This document shows, piece by piece, positions 18,478 to 26,779 of a stretch of 64,000 nucleotides of DNA. The notes under the pieces were generated by a model, which was not told the DNA's origin, ran no database searches, and was given only the letters and a program-made list of their open reading frames with translations. The stretch comes from Lentimicrobium sp. (GTDB taxonomy: Bacteria; Bacteroidota; Bacteroidia; Bacteroidales; Lentimicrobiaceae), in assembly GCA_019429275.1 (NCBI GenBank), contig JAHYJC010000009.1, positions 1-64,000 of the forward strand, written 5' to 3'. A program made the translations under genes and the position numbers. Each line of letters opens with the position of its first letter. Position 1 is the first letter of the stretch.

Positions 18478-21400
18478 TTATTGGTGATAAATGGCAGAGG
18501 TTGTGGGTAACGGATTCTCAGTCACATTAAAAGCAGCGGAAGTGGCACTACAACCGTTTGAGTTTATAACTGTAACGGTATAGTTTCCCGGCGCAGTTAC
18601 GGTGTAAGTAGCATTTACAGCCCCACTTATCGGGTTTCCGCCGAGGTACCACTGGTAGGCGCTGATGGTTCCGCTGCCAGCGGAGGCATTGGCCGTCAGC
18701 AAAGTACTTGAACCTGTGCAAAATGCGTTATTACCTGAAATTGAAACAGTTGGCAATGCATTCACTGTCAAACAGTTCTCACTGTAGCAAGCAGTATTAA
18801 ATAATCCAATGCTCACCGGATCCGGCTCTGCAGCCCAGAAGTAAACAGGAATATCGCCATAGTCAGTTGCAGTATTTTCAGCATGGGTTAAAAATTGATT
18901 ACTTAGGTAAGTGTGGTTTGAACCACTTGGCTGATTTGTGAGCATAACGAATACTTTAAATGCACCTGTAGGAAGACCAAATGCGGCACGTGGAATTGCA
19001 AACTCAAAGCCGTTATTATAGTCGCCAGTACCGCTGTTGGCACTAAATCCAAGTAAACCATTGCCATTTTGTCCGAGGTAATTATCTGAATTCGCCTGCA
19101 TATTATATAGGTTGAAATAAGTATTGCCGTAGTTCCGGTTAATTCCTAAAATATAATCAGGTTCAAATCCTTCGTCAAACTCAATTCCAATATCTAAGTT
19201 TCGCATAGCTTCATAAGGTGCTCCACCCCTATCAGTCCAATCATTTAAAAACCTATACCCTCCAGGCTGGCAATCTATAAAAACCAGAACCCTGTCAGAT
19301 TGATCCTTGCTTAAAATATTGCCTGCTATAGCACCATAAATAAAATCAGCATCAGTTTGAAGATACAAAGCATCGATGTTATTGTCTGCACCAAAACTGC
19401 TTGATGGCGGTCCGCCTGCAGAGGTTGCCAGTGGAGTACCCCAATCTCCTTCAAAAGTGCCATTAAACACAAAAGGAGAAACAGATCTTACACAAACCTG
19501 TTGCCCGGCAATCAATGGTTCAGGGGGTGTAAATGTATTTGCTGTGGATGGTCCTTGTTTTAGCACTCCATTGACATAAAACTCATAAATACTACCACCC
19601 CCGGCGGTAAACACAGGAGTGCTTCCATCGCAAACAGATGTTGAGGCGCTTAGAGTGGGTGTAGCTGGTAGCGCCGAAATACTCACATATGTAGATGCAG
19701 TCCCGATACATCCATTTGCATCGGTAACAGTCAGTGTATATTCTCCGTTAAAGTCTGGAGTGGCATTTGCTATTGATGGATTTTGTTCTGAGTATGTATA
19801 AGAGCCAGGTCCGCTCCATGCCCAGGAATACGGGCCAGTGCCACCTGAAGCACTACCAGTAAACTGCAGAGTACCCGGCTCGCAGAAAGGGGAATTATTT
19901 GTGGCGGTAGCGGTAGGATTGGAATTGACCGTAAGTTGTGCCGCGTTGGAAGTTGCATAACAAAGTCCATCTGAATTGTAAACCTCACAGTAATACTGAT
20001 AATTGTTAAAACCAATTGGCACATTGCTAACTGTTAGATTTGCAGTTGTAGCGCCTGAATAGTTGCCACCATTTGTTATTAACTGCCAATTTGCCCCGTT
20101 ATGCACATACCATTTATACTGATATGGGGTTGTGCCCCCTGATGCTGCAACAGAAAAAGTAATGGGACCACCACCGGCACATACAAACTGCGAGACTGGG
20201 TGTGATGAAATGACCGGAGTCTCTCCACTACAGGTTGATGTATGTGAGCGGGGGGTGGCAGGAAGCTCTCCAGCAATTGTAACTTCTTCGGTTGGATACC
20301 ATTCAGTATAAAGAGAGTTAGCATTTGGATCACAAACATCAGCATTTCTTACAAGAGATTTATTATCAAACCACAATGTCGATGATCCACTTTGCCGTAA
20401 TATTCCATCAATCCTTATTCCACTGTTGTTGTATAGGGCAGCGCCGTCCTGATACTGTCCATTCCAATTAAAGCAAGTAATATTTGAAGAAACGTTTGTT
20501 GTTATCCACTGTGGATTTATAAAATTATGAGGTCCTCCAGATGTTGGACTCGTAAATCCACATGTTAAAGCTTGTCCAGGAGCAATCGATCCACTTAATG
20601 TCCAACATAAAACTTTTGTTAATCCACAATTATCGTTTATATTTCCATTTGAAATTGCTCTTACAACCCAATTAGTTAAGTTTACTGTTGAATTAGTAGG
20701 ATTATATATTTCAATAAATCTGTCAGTTTGGTAATTAGAAAACGGATCGCATAATTCAGAAATAATTAGACCTGTTCCTCCATAAGGGCAACTTTTTCCA
20801 AGTACAGTAAAATTTGTAGAACTGAGTCCATTGCAATCAGTAAATACACTAATTGGACCTGATGTAGCTCCTGCAGGAACTCTGGCAGTAATTAAATTCG
20901 AAGATATCAGCGAAAATGTTGATTGAGGAATTCCGTTAAATCTGACTTCAGTTGCTCCAGAAAAATTTGTTCCATTTATTGTCACAAGCGTACCAACTGG
21001 GCCAGAAGTTGGAGAAAATGATGAAATTGTTACATTGCATGGATTCAAAGTTCCGGTTAGCTTTATATCATCAATTCTAAATTGTGTCGTGGTGGAGGTT
21101 TGCCGAAATCTTATTCTTAAATTTGTTATTGATGGTATTGCTCCTGTTGGATTTATTAATCGCCATATTGCAGTGCCAACTCCAGTGGGTCTGCTGTAAG
21201 TTAATTGTGTGTAATTAGCACCATCAGAGCTGACCTCAATAAATAGTTCGTTGTTCCCGGCAGTTGTGCTTTTAAAATGCCCGAGACTTAATGTGATTCC
21301 AGTATAAGCCGTTGTATTAATTCCTGCAATTGTCAGCTGAGTTCCATTAGTACTAGTAAAAAAAACATTGCCTTCACCAGATGAACCAATATATCCATTG

Positions 21401-21672
21401 CTAGGAGAAGTGTTTCTGACATCTGCAGAACCAGAAAATGTTACAGGGATTGTATTTTCCCATCCTGTATAGGTGTTAACTGGTGCAGGTACAGGCGAAC
21501 TTCCAGTATTCTCGGAGAAAAATGCCACCTGCCCCCACGCAACCTTCACCCCTCCCAGCATTATGCAAAGCAACAAAAGCGCCCCTATAAACAGGCGCTG
21601 TGCAGCATAAAACGCAGGATAGTGTAATGTTTTACAATACACGATGGTTTGGTTCGGTAAAAAAATCGTCAA
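18478..21672 (-). CDS. Large secreted multidomain protein (IPT/TIG, lamin-tail, Ig/PKD-like)
   Basis: A 1064-residue protein with an internal signal segment (RLFIGALLLLCIMLGG, residues about 26-48), so the true start may lie downstream of 21672. Visible parts: a beta-sandwich at 50-210 typical of exported Bacteroidota proteins; an IPT/TIG domain at about 216-292 (FSPTSGPVGTLVTI); a lamin-tail-like domain at about 300-470 (LIISELCDP, RFIEIYNPTN); Ig/PKD-like domains from 495; and a C-terminal Ig-like unit. It ends in PLPTTSAIYHQ with no recognisable T9SS domain. Probably extracellular or periplasmic. It is the first gene of the three-gene adhesin run. Confidence 0.82.
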   Translation of the reverse strand: MTIFLPNQTIVYCKTLHYPAFYAAQRLFIGALLLLCIMLGGVKVAWGQVAFFSENTGSSPVPAPVNTYTGWENTIPVTFSGSADVRNTSPSNGYIGSSGEGNVFFTSTNGTQLTIAGINTTAYTGITLSLGHFKSTTAGNNELFIEVSSDGANYTQLTYSRPTGVGTAIWRLINPTGAIPSITNLRIRFRQTSTTTQFRIDDIKLTGTLNPCNVTISSFSPTSGPVGTLVTINGTNFSGATEVRFNGIPQSTFSLISSNLITARVPAGATSGPISVFTDCNGLSSTNFTVLGKSCPYGGTGLIISELCDPFSNYQTDRFIEIYNPTNSTVNLTNWVVRAISNGNINDNCGLTKVLCWTLSGSIAPGQALTCGFTSPTSGGPHNFINPQWITTNVSSNITCFNWNGQYQDGAALYNNSGIRIDGILRQSGSSTLWFDNKSLVRNADVCDPNANSLYTEWYPTEEVTIAGELPATPRSHTSTCSGETPVISSHPVSQFVCAGGGPITFSVAASGGTTPYQYKWYVHNGANWQLITNGGNYSGATTANLTVSNVPIGFNNYQYYCEVYNSDGLCYATSNAAQLTVNSNPTATATNNSPFCEPGTLQFTGSASGGTGPYSWAWSGPGSYTYSEQNPSIANATPDFNGEYTLTVTDANGCIGTASTYVSISALPATPTLSASTSVCDGSTPVFTAGGGSIYEFYVNGVLKQGPSTANTFTPPEPLIAGQQVCVRSVSPFVFNGTFEGDWGTPLATSAGGPPSSSFGADNNIDALYLQTDADFIYGAIAGNILSKDQSDRVLVFIDCQPGGYRFLNDWTDRGGAPYEAMRNLDIGIEFDEGFEPDYILGINRNYGNTYFNLYNMQANSDNYLGQNGNGLLGFSANSGTGDYNNGFEFAIPRAAFGLPTGAFKVFVMLTNQPSGSNHTYLSNQFLTHAENTATDYGDIPVYFWAAEPDPVSIGLFNTACYSENCLTVNALPTVSISGNNAFCTGSSTLLTANASAGSGTISAYQWYLGGNPISGAVNATYTVTAPGNYTVTVINSNGCSATSAAFNVTENPLPTTSAIYHQ

Positions 21673-21776
21673 GAGAAGGATGGCCGTACTTTCAGGAAAT
21701 TCAGAAAGTTCAAAGCGTTGATATCTAGTAGGATGTGTGGTTTACGGAGTAATAGCCAGGTCGTTCTCTCAGGCTA

Positions 21777-21784
21777 CAAATGTA
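21777..21784 (-). promoter_or_regulatory. -7 promoter box (TACATTTG) with possible -33 box
   Basis: On the minus strand TACATTTG lies 104 bp upstream of the start at 21672. TTCG, 21 bp further upstream (21806-21809), is a near match to the TTTG -33 box. It is the likely promoter of the adhesin run. Confidence 0.5.
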
Positions 21785-21989
21785 TGGAATTAGGTAATAG
21801 AATGCCGAATAATATGGAGAATTAATGACAAATTAATGTGATAATGAGCCCGCCTCGTCAGAGTAGGCAATGACGAGAATAATGTGGATTTTTGTGGCTT
21901 GACGGTGGAATTGAGCAGGAATACAAGACTCTGCTCCTGCGCGATTGCATCGCGTGGTAAATAATATTGTTAAATTAATGATGCCACAC

Positions 21990-22477
21990 GATACAATCGT
22001 GCGGCAGCGGTGACAGCGGTGACTTCGGCTCCGCTCAGTCACCGGCTTCGCTCAGTCACCATCGTTCAGTCACCATCGTTCAGCCACAGTTATCTTCGTT
22101 AACAGCGGTGGCTGAGCGGAGATACAATCGTGCGGCAGCGTTGACAGCGGTGACTTCGGCTCCGTTCAGTCACCATCGTTCAGTCACCATCGTTCAGCCA
22201 CAGTTATCTTCGTTAACAGCGGTGGCTGAGCGGAGATACAATCGTTTGGCAGCTTTGACAGCGGTGACTTCGGCTCCGCTCAGTCACCGGCTTCGCTCAG
22301 TCACCATCGTTCAGCCACCATCGTTCAGCCACAGTTATCTTCGTTAACAGCGGTGGCTGAGCGGAGATACAATCGTGTGGCAGCGTTGACAGCGGTGACT
22401 TCGGCTCCGCTCAGTCACCATCGTTCAGTCACCATCGTTCAGCCACAGTTATCTTCGTTAATACCGGTGGCTGAGCG
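21990..22477. repeat. REP-like repeat block, four units alternating 131 and 114 bp
   Basis: Units begin with GATACAATCG at 21990, 22121, 22235 and 22366, with lengths about 131, 114, 131 and 112 bp. The longer units carry an additional 17-bp piece (CCGGCTTCGCTCAGTCA). Each unit contains GGTGACTTCGGCTCCG followed by TCAGTCACC, whose ends pair, and an ACAGTTATCTTCGTTA segment. The alternation shows that a 245-bp dimer was duplicated. No gene is seen in 21673-22863. Confidence 0.85.
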
Positions 22478-22826
22478 GAGCCGAAGCCATCGGTATTCTG
22501 GCGGAGCCGAAGCCATCGGTGTTCTGGCGGAGCCGAAGCCATCGGTGTTCTGGCGGAGCCGAAGCCATCGGTATTCTGGCGGAGCCGAAGCCATCGGTAT
22601 TCTGGCGGAGCCGAAGCCATCGGTGTTCTGAGCGGAGCCGAAGCCATCGGTGTTCTGTCGGAGCCGAAGCCATCGGTGTTCTGGCGGAGCCGAAGCCATC
22701 GGTGTTCTGGCGGAGCCGAAGCCATCGGTGTTCTGTCGGAGCCGAAGCCATCGGTGTTCTGGCGGAGCCGAAGCCATCGGTGTTCTGTCGGAGCCGAAGC
22801 CATCGGTGTTCTGTCGGAGCCGAAGT
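22478..22826. repeat. 26-bp minisatellite, thirteen units
   Basis: GAGCCGAAG recurs 14 times from 22478 to 22817, always 26 bp apart apart from one 27-bp step near 22635. The unit is GAGCCGAAGCCATCGGTRTT plus CTGNCG, with variable bases A/G and G/T. There is no unique spacer between units, so it is not a CRISPR array. Period 26 is not a multiple of three; the long open frames on both strands come from this periodicity. Confidence 0.93.
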
Positions 22827-22863
22827 CACCGGCGCTCAACCACCGGCGGGTAATGGATGCCCC

Positions 22864-23487
22864 CTACTTTGACGGGATTCTCAAATTAAACCACCTTTCA
22901 TAATCCTCAGGTGTATTGATATTTGCCAGGATATGGCCATGCGCCACTTCAATTTTCGCAGCGGAGAAATCCTGAATAAAATGGTCTAAACGAGCTTCCG
23001 AACTTTCTGACATGATTATTTTCTCACATACTTTAGGGTGAACAAGTAAAGGATGTCCTGTTTTTCCCGAAAATGCCGGAAGTACTATCATGGCACGGTT
23101 CATGTTTTCCAGCATTTTAAGCGCTGTTTCCTTGTCAATAAAAGGATTGTCAATATTTTGAATGAAAACAAAGGAGCCTGTTGATACATGTTTAAGTCCG
23201 GTTTGTAAGGAATAGAACCTGCCTTTTTCAGGATGCAGATTTTCGACTATCTGAACATTTCCGGGCAAATCAGGGTTGAGTTCATTCATCAGCATCAACA
23301 AACTGCTGTTCACCACCACCACCATCTCATCAACCCCGGCCTGATGGTAAGTCTTTATGATTTGCTCAAGAAAGGTAATTTTTTCTCTGCCAAAAGGCAG
23401 CAAAGCCTTATGTGTGCCCATGCGGCCGGAATCTCCCGCTGAAAGGATGATGCATGAAACGGGTAGGGGAGGTCTCATCAATGGCAT
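22864..23487 (-). CDS. mocA: MocA/YgfJ-type molybdenum cofactor nucleotidyltransferase
   Basis: A 207-residue NTP-transferase. The signature SAGDSGRMGTHKALLPFG (residues about 16-33) is the nucleotide-binding start of MobA/MocA-like enzymes, and FIQNIDNPFID near 100 gives the metal-binding Asp. MocA adds CMP to molybdopterin for xanthine-dehydrogenase-type enzymes. The YgfJ subgroup occurs with selenium-dependent molybdenum hydroxylases, and the gene here is divergent from ygfK, which supports that role. The hydroxylases it would serve are encoded from 45.8 and 56.5 kb. A TACATTTG box upstream gives it its own promoter. Confidence 0.85.
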   Translation of the reverse strand: MPLMRPPLPVSCIILSAGDSGRMGTHKALLPFGREKITFLEQIIKTYHQAGVDEMVVVVNSSLLMLMNELNPDLPGNVQIVENLHPEKGRFYSLQTGLKHVSTGSFVFIQNIDNPFIDKETALKMLENMNRAMIVLPAFSGKTGHPLLVHPKVCEKIIMSESSEARLDHFIQDFSAAKIEVAHGHILANINTPEDYERWFNLRIPSK

Positions 23488-23502
23488 ATTTTCATACTTT
23501 TA

Positions 23503-23510
23503 CAAATGTA
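23503..23510 (-). promoter_or_regulatory. -7 promoter box (TACATTTG) for mocA
   Basis: On the minus strand TACATTTG lies 15 bp before the mocA ATG, in the 43-bp divergent gap with ygfK. No comparably good box was seen for ygfK. Confidence 0.5.
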
Positions 23511-23530
23511 AATATTAAACTATCCGAAGC

Positions 23531-26500
23531 ATGCTCCATTCAACGGCATTTTCCACCATTTCCATTGAAAAACTTTTTAGCCTGATTGATTCGGAGTACC
23601 AAAGCAGGATGGAGATTTTCGGAATTCCTGAAGAATTGTTCTTCAAACCGGCAGAAAATCCGGAGATGGGAATGGAAATATTTGGCCATTCGCTACATAC
23701 GCCTGTGGGTGTTGCCGCCGGACCCCACTCGCAAATGGCACAGAATATCATTGCCGCCTGGCTTTGTGGTGCCAGTTATATCGAATTGAAGACTATACAA
23801 ACCCTGGATGAACTCGAAGTTACCAAACCCTGCATCGATATGCAGGATGAAGGCTACAACTGCGAATGGTCGCAGGAATTGCGCATTCATGAGTCGTTTG
23901 AAGAATACCTGAAGGCATGGATTATTATACATCTGCTGCAACATAAGTTTGGCTGGACGGATGCACAGCATGGCGGTTTTGTCTTCAATATGAGCGTTGG
24001 CTACAACTACGAAGGCATACTGAAGGACAATGTGCAATGGTTTTTGAACAGCATGGCGGATTGCGGGCTTGCCAAAGCAAAAATGGTTACCGCCCTGAAG
24101 CCTTATTATCAGGCCATTTCAGAAATTAATATTCCAGATTGCATCTCAGATAACATCACCCTGAGTACCATGCACGGCTGCCCGCCCGATGAAATTGAGA
24201 AAATCGGGCATTATCTGCTCAGGGAGAAGAAACTCCACACTTTTGTGAAGCTTAACCCTACATTATTGGGAAAAGATGAACTGAGAGATATCCTGAATCA
24301 TAAACTTGGATTTAAAACCACCGTTCCTGATATCGCCTTTGAACATGACCTGAAGTATAATGATGCGATTGGGATCATCACCCGGCTTCAGGAAACTGCA
24401 GATCAGGAAGGCCTGGTTTTCGGGGTTAAACTCACCAATACACTGGAGAGCCTCAACCACAGGGACATTTTTCCGCCCGCTGAACAGATGATGTACATGA
24501 GTGGCCGGGCATTGCATCCCATCAGCATCAATGTTGCCCGAAAACTGCAGCATGAATTTATGGGCAAACTAAGGATTTCATTTTCGGGCGGGGCCGATTG
24601 TTTCAACATTGCCGATATCGTTAGTTGCGGGCTAAAACCGGTTACGGTATGCTCCGATCTGCTGAAGCCGGGCGGTTATGGCAAGCTTTACCAGTACATC
24701 AAAAATTTATCGGCCGCTCCGTTAAACAGGGTAGCTGACAAACTCCTGAAATTGAATGAATATGCAGATGCGGTGCTGAACAATGATGCCTATAAATCAG
24801 ACCCTTATACCACTAAAAACATTAAAACAGGACGAGGGCTTGGTCTTTTCGACTGCATACACGCACCCTGTGTGGATGAATGCCCTACCAACCAGGATAT
24901 TCCGGAATATATGTATTATACTTCCCTTGGCGATTACCGGAAGGCGCTGGATGTAGTCCTGGCAAAGAATCCGTTTCCCCATGTGCTGGGCTCGGCTTGC
25001 GATCACATTTGTCAGGCAAAATGCACCCGCATCAATTACGATCACCCATTGAAGATCAGGGATATAAAACTTTTTATTGCTGAAAATGGCAAGGAAACGG
25101 ATATTTCGATTGCACCCGATAACGGAAAGAAAGTTGCCATCATCGGGGCCGGGCCTTCGGGATTATCGTGTGCTTATTTTCTACGTCAGGCCCGATTTGC
25201 CGTTGAGATATTCGAAACGAAAGAGGCAGCCGGAGGTATGGTTTATGATGCCATTCCCGGGTTCAGGATGAAAATGGACCTGCTTGACAAGGATATCGAA
25301 CGGATAAAAAACCTGGGGGTTAAGGTACATTTTAAAGCTAAAATTGACCGTCCGGCATTTGGGCGCTTGCGCAGGGATTTTGATTTTGTTTACATCGGAG
25401 CCGGGGCACAGAAGTTCAGGGCACTGCAGATGGAAGGCGATGACGCACAGGGCATACTTAACCCTCATGACTTTTTGAAAGATGCAAAGGCAGGCAGGGT
25501 GGCCCATCCCGGAAATAATATCGTGGTGATTGGAGGCGGCAATACCGCCATGGACGTAGCCCGGACTGCAAAACGGCTGACCGGCGAAGGGGCAAAAGTA
25601 AAAGTGCTGTATCGGCGTACCCGTGCTGAAATGCCCGCCGACCGTGAAGAAATTGAGGAATTGCTGGCCGAAGGAATTGACCTGTTAGAATTATTGTCGC
25701 CTGAAAAAATCAACGTTCGTGATGGAAGGATTGTATCGCTGTTGTGCGCAAAAATGAGGCTTGAGGCGGCAAAGCCCGGCAGCAGGCCTGTTCCGGTTAA
25801 AACCGGAGAAGCACTGGTTGATTTTCCGGTCGATACCCTGATCCCCGCATTGGGCCAGGAAATTGACATCGACTTTGCCCTGCCGGAAGAACTAAGGAGC
25901 GAGGCTGAATCTTATGAGACTCAACTTGAGAACGTATTTATCGGCGGCGATGCACTGCGGGGAGCAGCTACCATCGTTAAAGCAGTTGGCGACGGACGGA
26001 AAGCAGCCATTCAGATTGCCGCGAAAGCCGGAATCGTTTTGCCTTCCGAAGCTTTGCAATCCGACAAAAACATTCAGCTTCGTGAGTTGATGGTCAGGAA
26101 ATCAGAACGGGTAAAGATGGACCCTGCAATTCAGGGGTTTCAGGTGCATTTGAGCAAGGAGGAAGCAAAATCAGAAGCTGAGCGCTGCCTGCTGTGCAAC
26201 GAGTTGTGCAATGTGTGCGTCACCGTTTGTCCGAACCGGGCGAATATTTATTACCATGCTGAAGCTGCCACAATTCCTGTGTGGCAGATTGATTTCCGGG
26301 CCAATGATCCTCAGTTTTCACAAAAAGAACCCCTGACCATAAATCAAAAGACCCAGGTGCTGAATATTGCTGATTTCTGTAACGAATGTGGCAACTGCAC
26401 TACCTTTTGCCCCTCTTCCGGCAAGCCTTTCAGTGATAAACCGAGGTTTTGCCTGACAGAAAGGAGTTTTAACCAGACCGATAACAGCTATCTGCTGAAG

Positions 26501-26767
26501 CAATCAGAAAGTGAAACTATCCTGTTGCACCGGAATGGAGATCAAATCAGAAAACTCGAAAAAAACAAATTACATTATCTGTTCAGCAATCAGCAAATTG
26601 AGGTGAAATTTGATTTGGGGGATTTCTCGCTACTCGAAGGAAAAAGGATAATGAAAGTTGATGGTCCTTTTGATTTGACGGTTGCATCTGAAATGAAATT
26701 ACTGATGGATACATTGGAAAAATCCGAAACCGGGTTCATCACAGAATATCTGAGCCAGCACGTTTAA
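23531..26767 (+). CDS. ygfK: YgfK, iron-sulfur flavoprotein of selenium/purine loci
   Basis: A 1078-residue protein, near the usual YgfK length. The N-terminal half is a dihydroorotate-dehydrogenase-like FMN domain (TPVGVAAGPHSQMAQN near 56; TMHGCPPDEIEKIG near 213). At about 441 come the GltD-type Cys motif CIHAPCVDECPTNQDIP, then an FAD/NAD(P) domain (IIGAGPSGLSCAYFL near 535) with a second Rossmann motif (VVIGGGNTAMDVA). Two 4Fe-4S motifs lie near 886 and 950 (CNVCVTVCP; CNECGNCTTFCP). It was once named a selenate reductase subunit, but it is a marker of selenium-dependent molybdenum hydroxylase loci and has been tied to anaerobic uric-acid breakdown in gut bacteria. It likely feeds electrons into purine reduction here (inference). 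Confidence 0.92.
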   Translation: MLHSTAFSTISIEKLFSLIDSEYQSRMEIFGIPEELFFKPAENPEMGMEIFGHSLHTPVGVAAGPHSQMAQNIIAAWLCGASYIELKTIQTLDELEVTKPCIDMQDEGYNCEWSQELRIHESFEEYLKAWIIIHLLQHKFGWTDAQHGGFVFNMSVGYNYEGILKDNVQWFLNSMADCGLAKAKMVTALKPYYQAISEINIPDCISDNITLSTMHGCPPDEIEKIGHYLLREKKLHTFVKLNPTLLGKDELRDILNHKLGFKTTVPDIAFEHDLKYNDAIGIITRLQETADQEGLVFGVKLTNTLESLNHRDIFPPAEQMMYMSGRALHPISINVARKLQHEFMGKLRISFSGGADCFNIADIVSCGLKPVTVCSDLLKPGGYGKLYQYIKNLSAAPLNRVADKLLKLNEYADAVLNNDAYKSDPYTTKNIKTGRGLGLFDCIHAPCVDECPTNQDIPEYMYYTSLGDYRKALDVVLAKNPFPHVLGSACDHICQAKCTRINYDHPLKIRDIKLFIAENGKETDISIAPDNGKKVAIIGAGPSGLSCAYFLRQARFAVEIFETKEAAGGMVYDAIPGFRMKMDLLDKDIERIKNLGVKVHFKAKIDRPAFGRLRRDFDFVYIGAGAQKFRALQMEGDDAQGILNPHDFLKDAKAGRVAHPGNNIVVIGGGNTAMDVARTAKRLTGEGAKVKVLYRRTRAEMPADREEIEELLAEGIDLLELLSPEKINVRDGRIVSLLCAKMRLEAAKPGSRPVPVKTGEALVDFPVDTLIPALGQEIDIDFALPEELRSEAESYETQLENVFIGGDALRGAATIVKAVGDGRKAAIQIAAKAGIVLPSEALQSDKNIQLRELMVRKSERVKMDPAIQGFQVHLSKEEAKSEAERCLLCNELCNVCVTVCPNRANIYYHAEAATIPVWQIDFRANDPQFSQKEPLTINQKTQVLNIADFCNECGNCTTFCPSSGKPFSDKPRFCLTERSFNQTDNSYLLKQSESETILLHRNGDQIRKLEKNKLHYLFSNQQIEVKFDLGDFSLLEGKRIMKVDGPFDLTVASEMKLLMDTLEKSETGFITEYLSQHV

Positions 26768-26779
26768 CCGGTCGCTGTA

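Noticed and set aside
22478-22826. CRISPR array
   Set aside because: Units are contiguous with no unique spacers, and no cas gene is near.
22429-22903. Repeat proteins of up to 136 residues in the minisatellite
   Set aside because: All six frames are open because of the 26-bp period; no leader, signal peptide or non-repeat part supports a gene.
23531-26767. Selenate reductase function for YgfK
   Set aside because: The old name was by gene association; domain content and present context point to purine metabolism.
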